Shown: positions 1 through 12,332, numbered from the stretch's first letter. The stretch: 64,000 nt of DNA from Isoetes taiwanensis (GCA_021234155.1 JAJEKV010000064.1:2850001-2914000), one strand, 5' to 3'. The notes: generated by a model from the sequence alone, not told the origin. Numbers and translations are program-made.

Positions 1-629
1 TTATCTCTCGGGAAACTCTGTTTCATTTTATTTTTGACGCTCTATTTCGCGTTGGTCATAAGCGCCGTGCCACCCCCCTATGGCGGGAGGCCATAAACGA
101 GAGATATTATTTGTGACCGCGTCCCCCGATTGTAGTATAAAAGACACTTCCCTCATCATCCTTCTTAGGAAGAGCCGCCCCTGAAGCATAAATGGTGGGT
201 ATATAAAAGCGTGTTTATGTCTACCGTCAATATACATATCCCGGTCCCGATTAAGAACCTTTTGAGCACTTTACAATGTATTCTAAGTGAAGAGAATGAA
301 CAAAACAACAAATTTAGATGACAAAGTACTAATATTTAAGGTTGATATCTTAAATAATATGTTCACATAACTTACATCAAAAAAATTATTATTAATATGA
401 TAGTCGGGTACATTGGGGCCAAATCATGAGACTTTACGTGTCTAAAACAAAGTTTAAATGGACGCTCTTCTTCGGTGACACGTGGATGTCGCGGGGATCC
501 TTCCCTCTCCAAGTCAGCGGCGACCATGTTCTTCGGATCCCGAACCCCCGTGGATGATCGCCGCGATCTTGAACGTTGTGAGTCTGTTGCTCCACTACTT
601 CTTGACCGGGAAGTAATGAGAGAATGAGC
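1..629. other. Left flank of the LTR element, no recognised gene
   Basis: This is the sequence in which the Ty3/gypsy element sits. Small open frames exist on the minus strand at 372-686 and 434-631, with Arg/Ser-rich translations, but I recognise no domain in them. Their high-GC part (430-600) could be a leftover of another retroelement's gag region. That is a guess from composition only. Confidence 0.4.
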
Positions 630-634
630 ATCTT

Positions 635-1198
635 TGTTAGTCCTGTGCCTCCAGGGCATGGGACTATTCATGCATACTGCATGCACTGGTCAAGCTCAAG
701 GATCCTCCCGCCCACGGGTCAGCCATCAAAGGCTCGCGAAGACCAGCAGCAGACCACGCAGATCAAAGCACGTGGCCGATCAACAAGAGGGCCTTTCCGG
801 ACAAGTGACGGCACACCGGCGTGATTCGAGGCACTTCAAGAGGCACCGCCAACATTCACGCAAATCGGGCCTCCTTCCGTGAGTCGCACCGAGATCGGTC
901 GAGTGTCTATATTGGGCCCAAGGCCATTGTACTATATATATGAGTAGAGTTAGCACATGAGTTTTTAGATGAGTTTTGAGTCTTGTCTCCTTTCGGATTT
1001 TTTCTCTATTGCGAGAGCTCATGTATTTTCATCATTGATATCAAGGAAGCTTATCATCTTTTCTCTCATTTGTTACGTTTCTTCTTTTTTCTTCTCTTCT
1101 TGCAAATCCCCGCGTGACATAGTCCCCGGACTCTCTGATAGATCCACGGGTCCTCACGGAGGGCTGTCTTCCAGGAGTTCGAACCCGGACCCCAAACA
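635..1198 (+). repeat. 5' LTR of the Ty3/gypsy element
   Basis: It matches 11118-11694 along its whole length: both share the TGTTAGTC start, the CAAGCTCAAGGATCC block, the TATATATGAGTAGAG block and the CCCCAAACA end. Relative to the 3' LTR it lacks about 20 bases in the GC-rich part near 810. Confidence 0.92.
932..941 (+). promoter_or_regulatory. TATA box of the 5' LTR
   Basis: The sequence CTATATATAT lies about two thirds into the LTR and is kept in the 3' LTR (11433-11442). This is the expected place for the Pol II core promoter of an LTR element. Function is inferred from sequence and position. Confidence 0.55.
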
Positions 1199-1769
1199 AT
1201 GCGCTGACTGCCGGGTGCGATTCTATCCTCCTTTCTTACGCCGCCACCATACGGCGGTAATTTCACGCCCGGAAGAACTCCTTTCTCGACGGCCTCTCGC
1301 TTGGAGCCATCGGCGTCGGAAACTGCTCAGCGGCCTGTATGGATCTGCTTATGACATAGAGGGAGGCCATCTTCGGTCTAGGGCTCGGTCCAGCTGCCAC
1401 CCACCCACCGTGTCGATCTCGTCCGGTTCCCCGCCCCAAAGCGTTGCAAACATTGCTCACAACCTCGGTCCCCTCATCACTACTCGGGGAGCCTTATGGG
1501 GCTCAACCTTCTCAACCGTACTTTCACACCCCCGAACATGCCTACATCCATCATTCTTCGTGCCATACGCCTCTTCCTTCACAACCATCATCTCGGGTGG
1601 GCACGGCTATCCACATGTCTCTTTTTTGCGCCTACCGGGAATATCCTTTCCCTACGTTTCCTTAATTGCTCTTCCCGTTTTACAACCTTACGGATCTCAA
1701 AACCAATGCTCCGGCTACTTCCGGTTTCTCGCAAATTGATCACCCCTTCATCGTGGTCCTTCGGGCACC

Positions 1770-2901
1770 ATGCCACATCCAACTCAACCTCAATATCCTC
1801 ACTATACCGTTCTCGTCCAGCCCAAAGACTTTCACATCTACCTTTCGGACTCAAAACCGACTTATCCCACCTTTGGCAACACGAAAGGCAAACCGTTAGA
1901 CCAAAGTGCTCGTGCCCACATGGAAGAATTTGAGGCTCTAGCTGTCCTAAATGGTCATCGCGCAACCTCAACTGAAATTCCACATCTTTTTCCACCACCT
2001 GCGTGGTTTTCCTCATCAATGGCTCATGTCCAACAAAAGCCATTGGAAACAAGATCGGGTCCAAATGCGATGCTTTTACGGTCTCATTACGGGACCACGG
2101 ATGATGATCAACTTCATCTCAAGCAACTCAATGAACTTCAACAAGAGCCTACTGAGTCCGCCCTGGATTTTGCGGATCGACTTCACATACGCTAAGTAAG
2201 CTCAAGGAGTACCCCAACACGAGCCGATTTTGGTCGGTTTCTCCAAGGACTTCTCCCGCTATTCGACTCATGATCAATACCTGCGCCCCAAGACTTTGGA
2301 GCAAAGCTATCGACCTTGTCAATCACTCCGTCAATGTTTTTCCTCCCCAGGCGTGGCTCTTCAAGAGCTCCCGCTCATTCCACCTCGCCATGGTTCCACA
2401 AACGGTGTTTCAGCCTCAACACGCTTAATCCACAGTAGCTATCAAATCTGGTGCCATATTTGCAAATACCAAGGCCATTTGGCAAATGAGTGCAACTCCA
2501 CCAATGGCCCGCCTCATTGCAAGCGATGCAACATGTGCAATCATGCCACTAAGAGTGCACTCGCACTCATCCCACAATCGCTCCGCAACAAAATGGTTTA
2601 TCAAGTGCAAACCACACCTCAAAGACCAATCGCACTATCGCCAGACCACCACTTCAAAAGGTGCAGCCCACGCAACTCTATCGAATGGGGAGCAACCACG
2701 GGATCCAACCAACGCCCTCCTTTTGATCCTTCTAAAGCTCAATGTTATCACCGTCAAGAATGGGGTCATACCACCACAAGTGTCCTCAACTTCCACAAGT
2801 TCAGTGCGGCTTCGGCACAAATCAGGACCACATCGGTCCGCCTCACGGCTTACCAACTCGGCTTGCTAATGGCAAACAAGGCCCGACCAGCAAATTCTTA
2901 A
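1770..2901 (+). pseudogene. gag remnant with CCHC zinc knuckle
   Basis: Gag is the structural protein that forms the particle and binds the RNA. The frame at 1770-2195 has a retrotransposon capsid pattern near its end (QLNELQQEPTESALDFADRL). After a frame change, 2230-2901 carries the zinc knuckle CHICKYQGHLANEC at 2452-2493, a perfect C-x2-C-x4-H-x4-C. A second, damaged knuckle (CYHRQEWGH) follows near 2742. At least two frameshifts break the gene. The start is uncertain because an overlapping open frame begins further upstream (969-1739). Confidence 0.75.
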
Positions 2902-3574
2902 GAAGCCACCAAGAGCGCCAAAGAATCACGCTTATCAACCAGCTCCAAAGAAATCAACCTCACCGGATCAACAAGCCCAAGAGGAAATTTTTCGTGCACT
3001 TAATCCTCCGGGCCCCAAATTGGGTTGGTTTAGTTTCACGCCGCATCAAGGCATCACGCCCCTTGACCATTATTCAATGGCACGAACCCCGCCTTTGCGG
3101 TTGACACCATTCCTCATGAGGACGAAAAAGGTTCACTTTGCACCTGACTTGGAAAAGCTCATGCCACATGTCATGCCCAAAGTTCGCCAAAGCATTTTGA
3201 ACTCATGCAAAAGCCGGCCAAGGCCGCGACATTGGCAAATGTTCATGCCACCACTAGAGCTCAACAAAGACAAGATACCCTTCAACATCTCAACCTCCAC
3301 GCCTCGGACATATCCCAATATTGCTGCCGAGGTTGACTTACTCAAAGAAGTTGCCGCTTCCCCGCCACGCATCTCCGCACTGGAACCAAGCAGATCCTTT
3401 TTTCATGTGCCTCTCGAACTCCAAGAGGAGCTCGCCAAGATCAAATTTCCTTTAAGCTTGGCAACCATTTTAAAAACTCGTCCTCCGCCTCAAGGACCAG
3501 CTTACCACTCCCAACCTGCTTTAGTTGGGGCCGTGGCTACCTCTACACCCACGGTCCATGCCACGGCGGGTAAT

Positions 3575-3810
3575 CAGCAAGTCAACCATGTTCAAATAGA
3601 TGGAGGTAGCGTGACTCAATCTCATCACGGATAAACTCCAAAACAAATGGGCATCACACAACTCTTTCGCGGCCCCATATGACATCAAATTGGCTAATGG
3701 CCATATCACGCGACCTCAAGGCCACACCTATTCTTCACATCAACATTGGTGATCTCCGCTTCCCCATGGAATTTGGAGTTTGGAAAGTCCGGTAAGATCC
3801 AGTGACTATG
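3575..3810 (+). pseudogene. Retrotransposon aspartic protease remnant
   Basis: The motif QIDGGS at about 3593-3610 stands where retroviral-type proteases have the catalytic D-S/T-G triad region. A shifted frame downstream (about 3670-3730) reads YDIKLANGHITRPQGHTY, typical of the flap/strand region in plant Ty3/gypsy proteases. A stop just after the first motif and a frame change show the domain is broken. Confidence 0.6.
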
Positions 3811-4539
3811 AAATGTTTGGTAGGCGACCTTTTCTCCGCCAGCAAAGAGTATCCACATCGGGCCACTGACCGCTTAGTCATCACCGATGGTCATCTCAAT
3901 GCCACCATGGACTTGCAAACAGTGCAGGATCATTTCTCTGACAATGCGGAACCCTCTCTCGCATTAATCGACTCAAGAAGCTCGTAATATTTATCAAGTT
4001 CGTGCTCCACCGGGCGAAGTCCGCCTCCCCTCCTACCCCAATATGCCGATCCTTGGGGAGAAATGACTTGATCGTGACCAGGCCGGGGCTGCTTTGCTTG
4101 ACCCCTACCCCGCTCCTTGCAATCAATCCAACGCTGATCACTTTTCGATGCTGAACCTCCCGCAACTCCCCGTTGATGTACACGCCATGAAGCAACCTCT
4201 ACCGGATGAAACCGAAAGCAACCTCTCTTTTTCACCACGCAGTGCCATGCGATCCGTTATGCTCCAACCTCCTCGCACACATTGTCCAGATATCAAGTAA
4301 TACCCCATATTCAGATCTGTAAGTCGAGATTGTGGGACGCCGGCAACAATCAACCTCGTCCCGCATTGCCGCAAATCTTCCTCGATCCTTATCGTAATAG
4401 GCCGCCAAGCCGCTCAAAAAATTCAAACACATTTTCGCCCGAGTTACAAAGATCTTCGGGAATCAACAAAAGCTTGGGGAACTCACCATTCCTACCAAAC
4501 CGATGCACGCACCAAGTGTAGCAACGATAAAGATGTGCT

Positions 4540-5030
4540 CAACCCTAATTACCGCGGATCGCTGGGCCAAGGCGGAAATTGACAAACTCCTTGCCGCAGT
4601 TTGATCTATGAGGTCAAACATTCTCAATGGGTGAGCCCCATCGCCATTGCCCTTAAGCACAATGGTAAGATCCGGCACGGTGGACTATCGAAACTCAATC
4701 GTGCCACGGAGTTGCGATCATTTTTCACTTCCTTCTTCACGCACTGTGTTCCGGAAGAAGTGGCCGACATGAGATGTACCTTTTATGGATGGTTTTTCCG
4801 CTACAATCAGATCTCAATCAAAGAATCTGATCAACTCAAGACCACTTTCACCACCCCGCGGGGCACTTTTGCCTACAAGGTGGTTCCTTTGATTATCCAA
4901 CTCTCCATCAACGCTTCAACGATCATGCTCTCGGTTTTTCATGATTTCATGAAGGAAAATCCCTTCTTGCAAATTTTTCAAGATGACTTCTCCGCCGGCC
5001 AGATTCCATGGCTGACCATTTGATAAATTG
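4540..5030 (+). pseudogene. Reverse transcriptase remnant
   Basis: The frame at 4601-5023 contains the RT entry block (IYEVKHSQWVSPIAIALKHN), then YNQISIKESDQLKTTFTTP, then GTFAYKVVP. Near 4975-4998 it reads FQDDFSAG at the place of the catalytic Y/F-x-DD-F box, so both aspartates are kept. The order fits Ty3/gypsy RT. Part of the palm between the second and third blocks is scrambled and the frame closes at 5023, so the enzyme is incomplete. Confidence 0.8.
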
Positions 5031-5339
5031 GAACTCGCCTTCCGAAATGTGATGAGTCCCGCATTAGTCTCAATCCCGAGAAATGCACCTTTTGCGCCAC
5101 CCTCCGTGTTCCGTTAGGGCCATGTTGTCGCCAGAAAGCGTGTATCACCACCGATCCTCGCCAAAATCGGGCTTGTGTGCTCAAGGCTCAAGCACCAGCC
5201 AATATCAAGGAGACACGCTTCTTTCCCGGTAAGGTCAATTATTACTCCACCTTCATACCGGACCGGCAGCCATTGCAGATCCCATTCATAAACTCACGGT
5301 GATTTAATCCACCGGGCTTGGAATTCCCAAAGGAAGTCG

Positions 5340-5770
5340 CTTCCAACAAATGAAGCTTTTGCTTACTCGTGCACCGGTTCTTGTTCCTCCTCAATGGGAC
5401 AAGCCCTTTCATGTTCATGTCGATGTCTCGGGCGCTTGCTATTGAGCTGTTCTTTCTCAAGAATATGATGCGACACCGACAAACCCAATCGCCACGCCAA
5501 ATTAAAAACTCAATTCTCGCTGAAGAACTATTCCGCCACCTGAGCGTGAAGCTTTGGGTCTCATTTTCAGGTCCAACGCCTCCGTCATTACCTTTTGGGC
5601 AGTCAAATCAAGTTCTTTGTGGACCACCAAGCACTACTCTATTTGATCAACAAGTCCACTTCCACGGGCCGCATTGCTCGTTGGGTCCTTCTTCTCCAAG
5701 AATTTGCTCCTTTTGAAATCGCTCATAAGGTCGGGCAAATCTCATGTTGTTCCGGATTATCTTCACGATC
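5340..5770 (+). pseudogene. Retrotransposon RNase H remnant
   Basis: The frame at 5595-5834 reads FFVDHQALLYLINKSTSTGR followed by IARWVLLLQEF, a signature of plant Ty3/gypsy RNase H, where the D of VDH is catalytic. The preceding frame (5369-5716) has the upstream strand region (PFMFMSMSRALAIE) in another phase. The domain follows RT directly, as expected in a pol polyprotein, and is broken by frameshifts. Confidence 0.8.
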
Positions 5771-5849
5771 CACATGTGATGATCCTCAACCGAGTCTCGT
5801 GACGCTTCTTTCCCCGATGCTCGGCTCTTTTTAGTCACGGCAACACCAC

Positions 5850-7110
5850 ATTGGTTCCATGATTTTCAGCAGCACCTCCTCATTGTGTGCTCTTCCACCG
5901 TAAGACGAGACGCCTTTCTCGCCAAGCTTTACAATCCGCCGCCATCAATTTCCCCGAGAGGTCCCGGACTACACCATGGTGGGTAAAAGGACATCTCTAC
6001 AAAAGGGTAAGGACACCATCCTTCGACGCCTGTGTTCTACCTCATGAAGTTCCGTGATATTGTTCGAGAAGCTCATCAAGGGCTCGGTGGTGGTCATTTT
6101 CATGGTGACACCACGGCACTAAAATCCTTCTTCTCTTGGGTATTATTGGCCCACTCTTCAAAGATGCTCACCACGCTCAAGACGTGTGACGCTTTGCTGG
6201 GGTGGGACGCTTCCACGTCCCGGACGGACTTTCCCTTGACACCGGGTCGCCACGCCACTTCCCCTTCAAAGAAATGGGGAATGGACTTTGTGGGACCTAT
6301 AGATCCTCCCCGGCTGCACACTCGTGTCCGATACATTCTGTTCTCACCGACCACGCCACCAAATGGGCGGAAGCTTGTGCACTTCCGCATAACACCGCAG
6401 CGAAGCACGCCTAGAGTCCTCTATCAACAAGTTATCACGCTGATTCGGGTCAGCCCTACCTGAGCTGGTCAATGACCGTGGTGTTCATTTCATCAATCAT
6501 ACTATCAAGGAGCCAACGGATTATCTCCCCGATACATCATCACAAGAGCACACCTTACTATCCTCAAGGTAATGGTTTGGCAGAAAGCACCAACAAAACT
6601 GGTCACCATTCTCAAGAAAATTTAGACGCTTCCCCCAGTTGGCGACAAAACTTCCCTAATTTCTTTGGGCCTACAATACTTGTTTCAAGATTGCTACCGG
6701 GTCACACTCCTTTTAAATTGGTTTATGGTCGAAGCTCTCATGCCGCTTGAATACATCCTTCCAACACTCCGTTTTCAATCAAGCACGCTCATAATTCACC
6801 AAATGCACTCAAAGAAAGGGTCTATCAATTAGAACAGCTTGGATGAACTTCGACGGGTGCTTATATTCGTGTTCTTCATGGACGTAGCTTGCAAAAAATC
6901 TTTACATGACAAACGCCTCAAGACAAAAACATTCAAAGAAGGCGATTTGGTTCTTCTTTATGATTCCGTGTACAAAAATTTTCGGGTAAACTCAAGTTTC
7001 GCTGGTTTGGCCCTTATCAAATTGTTCAAGTGGTTAGACCAAGCGCTTTCCAACCGGGCCGAAGTTAGATGGCACTCCATTACCTACATTGGTTAATGGT
7101 TTTCGCCTCA
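5850..7110 (+). pseudogene. Integrase remnant
   Basis: The frame at 6032-6463 holds the end of the zinc-binding N-terminal domain (DIVREAHQGLGGGHFHG) and the start of the catalytic core (KKWGMDFVGPI, with the first catalytic D). The next frame, 6472-6750, has HHKSTPYYPQGNGLAESTNK, including the catalytic E, and then TPFKLVYGRSSHA. The frame at 6839-7096 resembles the C-terminal part (KTFKEGDLVLLYDS). Integrase inserts the cDNA into the genome. The gene is split over at least three phases. Confidence 0.82.
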
Positions 7111-8203
7111 AAGCATTTCATCACACGTAAAGTGAACATCAACAAACAGAGACAGTTCAAGAAGCAAACACCACGTAAAGTGACTAGAAAGGCGGTATAT
7201 TATATTATAGTGGAGATTTTTACAAAATGTGGGCTAAAACCCACTATTTTTCGCTATGGGCACTTTGCTTCTATATACAAAAAACGGGCTCGAGCCCTAT
7301 TTACTAAGTCCTAAGAGGAAAAACCCTCTACTCCTGGTTCGAGCGAGGTGATGCGGGAGGAGATGGTAGAGGTTCTCGCCCAGGATCCCGCCGAAGGTGC
7401 GTAACCACCTCCATCCCGCTGGTCTTCGGTCGGATGTTCAGCCATCCCGCACACACCAAAATGCCCATTCAATGCCAGATCTGCCAGTTGTGGCCGCGCC
7501 AGAGATCCGCACAATTCATCTTGCAAGTGATCCACTCGACAGCTTAGTGGCATCGGGCGCCTTCGCTCGCCGCCAGGCAGCCCATACCGCAGCGCCTTTA
7601 TCGGATGCCTTCGTTCCTCGGTTCGCCTTATATAGCCAACTCGAGGAACTCCTTGTCGACGCGGACCAATCACACAAATCGCCAACGGTTTGCAATGCAA
7701 GGTCAAGTTTTAAAATGAGAATCTTTTCTCCCGCCCGCATATCTAGCCATGGTACCTTGACACATTCCTTTTAATGATATCCCACTTTGAGTTGCCGCAT
7801 TGAATGCCATTCCTTCTTTTCACGCCCGTCGCACATTAATGTGTCCTTTGCCACTGTCACATCGATCCTTCTTTTCACGCCTCATCCTCACCGTTCATTG
7901 CTTCTCCCTTACGTTTTTGGGACTTAGCCAAATTTTTGCCTCTCAATACCCTTCTTGGCATCTTTTGACACTGGCACCATCAGCGGTTCGGTTGCGACTC
8001 TTTCTCATACCTCTTCGCCTCGGTTTTAAGCCCTAAAACAAACCTTTTCGTTCCTCTGCGCCTTTGTCCTCCCGTGCTTTCGACTTTCGTCTTCCGCCTT
8101 TGGAATCACTCTTCGTTTCGCACATCGTTACCATGGCTGCCCCAAGATTTTCTACACTTCGCTACTGCTCCCAAGGATCCGCCCTTTTTGCATCGTATCC
8201 TTC
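7110..8203. other. Spacer after integrase, no recognised gene
   Basis: Short open frames at 7311-7706 (minus) and 7397-7774 (plus) have no domain I recognise. The stretch is internal to the LTR element and links integrase to the downstream extra ORFs. Confidence 0.4.
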
Positions 8204-9737
8204 TTGGCGCCCACTTTCCGAGTGAAGCCCTTGTTGGCCCAAATAAAGAAGTCATTTGAACGACACCAGCTTTTACGGAATTCTCTCAAATGGAACTTCG
8301 GCTCCAAATCCTCGACCCGCTTTAAGCGGTTCATCGCCAATATCGTTAACAGCCCGCAAGGCTACACCACTGTGGTCGATGGCACCACCATTTCGTTGAC
8401 TCAACATTTGATTTCTGAGGTATTTCATATTCCCTTGCACACCCCTTGTGTATCATGGTCTGCTATACAGGATCTCGATGTCACAGAGTTTGGTGCACCT
8501 GCTTATCATGCCAATGTCCATCGTCTGACCAATATCGACAAGCCTCACGAAACCTTTGTTAAATTTCTGTGGCGAAAGTTCCTTGGGTATTCTATCAAGA
8601 ACACCCATATCAATAAGCCTTTCTATAACCTGGTCCTCACTGCTACACACTCCAAACACCACATAGATTGGCCCCAAATGATGTTCTATCGTCTTCTCCA
8701 AGAAATGGACCGCCTTAGGGGTACCACTTCCATTTCTGAAGTTTCTGTGGGAGGCCACTTTCAAGCCCTCATCCGTCATTACTTCCCTCCCACACCACCA
8801 AATTCTCATAATTCCACTTTCAGTAGCTCCCTTCCAATCACTCACCAAAGTGGCACTTCGCCCGTCTTCCCCGGTCATGTCCAAAGTCCCACACCCATGT
8901 CCCATCTCCTCCTCGCTACACCATCCACTTCACACCATTTTTCCCCAAACATCACAAACCGGGCAACCGCCCGGCTCCACCACCACAACACCCTGGAATT
9001 GGGTTGTTGTATCGGCAGACGCTAGGATGCTCGCTGGCACGCTCTCAAGTTACAAGAATCCCAAGGCGGCTCTTATGAGCGGGGTTCAACCGGGCACTAG
9101 AAGCCTCCGATGCGGTACACGGGACCTTCAATTTGCAATCGCCCAAGTTGCAACTTTTGAGGCCAAACTTCAAGACAAGCATGAAGCTCTCTTTACGGGC
9201 TCATGCGGATCTCAAAAGTGCACAAGCTCAAGTCAGCCAACTCGCAGATCAACAGGCTCAGCTCCGGTTAGAAATTCAGACTTTATTGGAGCACAACAAG
9301 TCCAAAGCGCTCTCCGAAAGTACCAAGGACGCCAGATATTGCTAAGCTCAATGCCTTGTACTCGATCAGGTGTGAAAATTTCAGCACTCAAGTTCAAAAC
9401 CTTTCAGCACGGGGGCGCTCAAGTTGCCTCCTTGACGGCTCCGCTTCGACCACCGAACCTCTCCTCTCACCTCTCTTCAAGATCCAAACCTGAGAGTTGC
9501 GTAAAGCGAAGATCTTGGATGACGCGGAGATTGCGCGGTGCCGTCTCAATATCCGGAAATCCTCCTCGTGTCAACACTTCTCGAAACGGGTCCGTGACCC
9601 GATCCACGCCACGCTTGAAAGGGACAAACGTGATCCGAGATCTTGAACAACACCGCGACAAGTTATTCGATCTGGCTGATGAGGCTCGGGCAAAACTTGA
9701 CGCCCATACCGCCATTCTTAACGAGAATGCCTGTTGA
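8204..9737 (+). CDS. Extra 3' ORF of the LTR element, unknown function (env-position)
   Basis: A 273-codon frame (8204-9025) overlaps a second frame (8850-9737). The first has a globular-looking part of about 190 residues with HLISEVFHIPLHTP and IDWPQMMFYRLLQEMDRL. A Ser/Thr/Pro/His-rich stretch follows. The later part contains Gln/Leu/Ala-rich helical sequence (AQVSQLADQQAQLRLEIQTL, read in a third phase at 9133-9345) that could form a coiled coil. The position between integrase and 3' LTR is where Athila/Tat elements carry env-like or accessory ORFs. I see no clear signal peptide or membrane anchor. It may be an accessory protein or captured host sequence. Frameshifts suggest decay. Confidence 0.5.
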
Positions 9738-9982
9738 CTTCAGTTCCTTCCTGCTATCACGATTATGTGGTTGCTCGACGCCACCTCTTCCTTTCGGCGG
9801 CATCGCGGCGGATGGACTGTGGATATCCCCCGAAAGCGGTGCTGATTTTCTTGATTTGGCCGAACTCTCCATTGAAGACAAAGGGTTGTGCTTTGTGCCC
9901 TTGTGGTCTTTGATCTCATACATCGCGTGCCCGATCCGCACTTTATCACCTTGAGTGGTTCAGCCCATGGCTTACATATTTC

Positions 9983-10849
9983 ATGATTTCTATCCGGGTG
10001 ATACGGGAACACTTTGGAAATGGGCCGCCCGACTTTTTCTTACCAGTGACCCCATTTGTGCAATGGGTGCCGGGGATAACAATCCCTATCTTGCGGATCC
10101 GCCGGACCCAAACTCTTCATCAGGAGTACATGCCTGAGCTTGCCAATCATTTGTCTCTCTGGCAAGCGGAAGCGCTGCAACAAATCCGGAAGTATCTCGG
10201 GCATCCCGAAGATCTTCCCTATGCACAAATTTATATGCAGCACCTCGCCGGTTACAATCAGTTACAAGCTCTGTTGGATAGCAAGACGGTCCCCACGGGA
10301 TGGGATAGCCCTCCTGTCAACTCTCAGCTCTCTGCTTCTCTTTGGGATCGTTGGTGTCAGGCTCTTGATCCGGATCTTGTCAGTCAATTCAGGGAGACCG
10401 CTCAACAACCCACGCCCACGGGCATGGTTCCTTCTCCCTATGCTTCCCTGGGCGTACCTCCACGCCCCAGGTTCCTGACTTCTGATTGGCGCCTTCCTTT
10501 TTGGACCAAGGTCATGGATGGTCATGCAGGATGGACACCACCTCAGATCTCGACGGATCTCCGGTGGGATCCACGTTTTGTTCGCCGCTCACATTGGGAA
10601 GAAGGTGCCACGGACACCACCACAAATTGGATCTACATTGCTAATGGCGTGGTTGGCCTTGGCCGTGCGGATGCGCTTCATGGTCTTGACACCTTCTTGC
10701 AGAATGCCTCCACCTCACCTGATCCTTCTGTCCATCTTCAAGCAGGATTTTGCGCTGCTCTCAAATGCATTTTGCTAAGCTCCTTAAATCGGCAGCGTCC
10801 CATTTTTCCTTTGCAATCCGAATGCGATTGTCGGTGCCTTTGGCCTTGA
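9983..10849 (+). CDS. Second extra 3' ORF of the LTR element, unknown function
   Basis: This uninterrupted 288-codon frame is the longest undamaged ORF of the element. It is Trp- and Pro-rich (WDSPPVNSQLSASLWDRW, WRLPFWTKVMDGHAGW) and ends about 260 bases before the polypurine tract. I recognise no domain. Because everything else in the element is frameshifted, the intactness may be chance or may reflect later selection. The start codon is uncertain: codon 1 is simply the first ATG of the frame. Confidence 0.45.
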   Translation: MISIRVIREHFGNGPPDFFLPVTPFVQWVPGITIPILRIRRTQTLHQEYMPELANHLSLWQAEALQQIRKYLGHPEDLPYAQIYMQHLAGYNQLQALLDSKTVPTGWDSPPVNSQLSASLWDRWCQALDPDLVSQFRETAQQPTPTGMVPSPYASLGVPPRPRFLTSDWRLPFWTKVMDGHAGWTPPQISTDLRWDPRFVRRSHWEEGATDTTTNWIYIANGVVGLGRADALHGLDTFLQNASTSPDPSVHLQAGFCAALKCILLSSLNRQRPIFPLQSECDCRCLWP

Positions 10850-11107
10850 TTTTGTCTCCTCATGGAATGTCGGTACATTTCTTGACGCCCGCTGCCCGCC
10901 CTTGAAGACATGAAATGCGCTCTCGCTTTCTTATTGATGCGGATCCACGCCCTTGGCCAACACACTCCTCCTGCTCTTCAATCACGCCCGGGATCTCATA
11001 GCCCGATTACCATAATGGTGCCCGTCCTCACTCCGTGAGGATCACTGAACAGATGGCTTCAGCCCTCGGAAACACTTCCTCCCTTTCTTCACTCGAAAGT
11101 GTCGTTT

Positions 11108-11117
11108 GGTGGGGGAG
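11108..11117 (+). other. Polypurine tract of the LTR element
   Basis: GGTGGGGGAG lies directly before the TGTTAG start of the 3' LTR, where the primer for plus-strand cDNA synthesis is expected. One T interrupts the purine run. Confidence 0.6.
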
Positions 11118-11694
11118 TGTTAGTCTGTGTGCCTCCAGTACGGGGACTATTCATCCTCTGACAGACCAGGTCAAGCTCAAGGATCCCCGCCCCTTGAATT
11201 GACCATCAAAGGCTCCTTGAAGACCAGCGGCAGACCATGCGGTCAAAGCCTGCGGGCCGTCAACAAGAGCGCCCGCTCGGACAAGTGACGGCCCGCCACC
11301 GTCCGCGTCGCCGGGTCGGCGTGATTCGAGGCACTTCAAGAGGCACCGCCAACATTCCTCAGAATCGGGCCTCCTTCCGGGAGTCGGCACCGAGATCGGT
11401 CGGAGTGTCTATATTGGGCCCAAGGCCATTGTACTATATATATGAGTAGAGTTAGCACATGAGTTTTAGATGAGTTTTGAGTCTTGTCTCCTTTGGTTTT
11501 TCTCTCTATTGCGAGAGCTCATGTATTTTCATCATTGATATCAAGGAAGCTTATCATCTTTCTCTCATTTGTTCATTTTTTCTTCTTTTTCTTCTCTTCT
11601 TGCAAATCCGTGACATAGTCCCCGGACTCTCTGTTAGATCCACGGGTCCTCACAGAGGGCTGTCTTCCAGAGTTCCGAACCCAGACCCCAAACA
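11118..11694 (+). repeat. 3' LTR of the Ty3/gypsy element
   Basis: Homologous to 635-1198 over its full length, with a TATA box at 11433-11442 and the end CCCCAAACA. It is followed directly by the target duplication ATCTT at 11695-11699. Confidence 0.92.
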
Positions 11695-11699
11695 ATCTT

Positions 11700-12332
11700 T
11701 AACATGTCGCAACCAAAGAAATGTTTGGTGCGTAGTGGATATATATTTACTGTTGAAATCTTCCTCCAAGTTCCTTGCATTAGAAAAATCTATTCTCGTC
11801 TCTTGCCTATAACGGGAGTCCATACTACGTCTAGCGATCTCAATATTCTCGCGAGAATGTGGAGGCCGATAATCAACACTATGTCGTTGGGGAATAGGAG
11901 CGGAGGTCGCTTAACCTAGGGCGTTGGTGTCAAAGAGGCAAAATATTCGCAATTTAGTCTCTCTGGGAGACATGTTTTGCGAGGAAGGGGGCGGCGGAGG
12001 AGCTGCGAAGCACAAATATCATGCAAAAACAATTCATTTATTTATATTTTTATAAAAGCTATCTTAATACCCAAACCTTTGGTGTAGTGACAGTGGAGGT
12101 TGGCGTCTTGGAACATCAAAGACGATTGCCCCTACCTCGTTGAGTCCTCCTCCTATTTTCTCTAAACTCGTCCCTTTCCTCTACACAACAAATTAAAACT
12201 CCATGCATAAACTCACATACCTAATTAGAGGGTAAAGCGTATAATAAAAACTATATAAATACTTACCTTCGTCTTCGTCATTCTCCGTACGATTGCGATT
12301 ACCTCTATTCATCGCCGAGAAAAAGAGCACAC
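11700..12332. other. No recognised feature
   Basis: Right flank of the LTR element. A short plus frame (11704-11919) gives no recognisable protein. I see no repeat or RNA gene here. Confidence 0.4.

Larger units (their letters stand above)
635..11694 (+). mobile_element. Full-length Ty3/gypsy LTR retrotransposon
   Basis: Two homologous LTRs (635-1198 and 11118-11694) begin TGTTAG and end AACA. The bases ATCTT directly precede the first (630-634) and directly follow the second (11695-11699), giving a perfect 5-bp target-site duplication. The inner order gag, protease, reverse transcriptase, RNase H, integrase is that of Ty3/gypsy, all on the plus strand. A polypurine stretch abuts the 3' LTR. 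The genes carry many frameshifts and stops, so this copy cannot code for a working set of proteins. The LTRs differ by many substitutions and indels, so the insertion is not recent. No primer-binding site with the usual TGG start is visible after position 1198. An extra coding block follows integrase, a layout known from Athila/Tat-type elements. Confidence 0.92.

Noticed and set aside
434-686. Arg/Ser-rich minus-strand ORFs left of the LTR element
   Set aside because: Two phases open over the same GC-rich stretch, no domain, and one frame runs into the LTR.
1150-1198. tRNA-like sequence GAGTTCGAACCCGGACCCC near the LTR end
   Set aside because: Only a T-arm-like word; no cloverleaf can be built, and it recurs at the end of the other LTR as part of the LTR itself.
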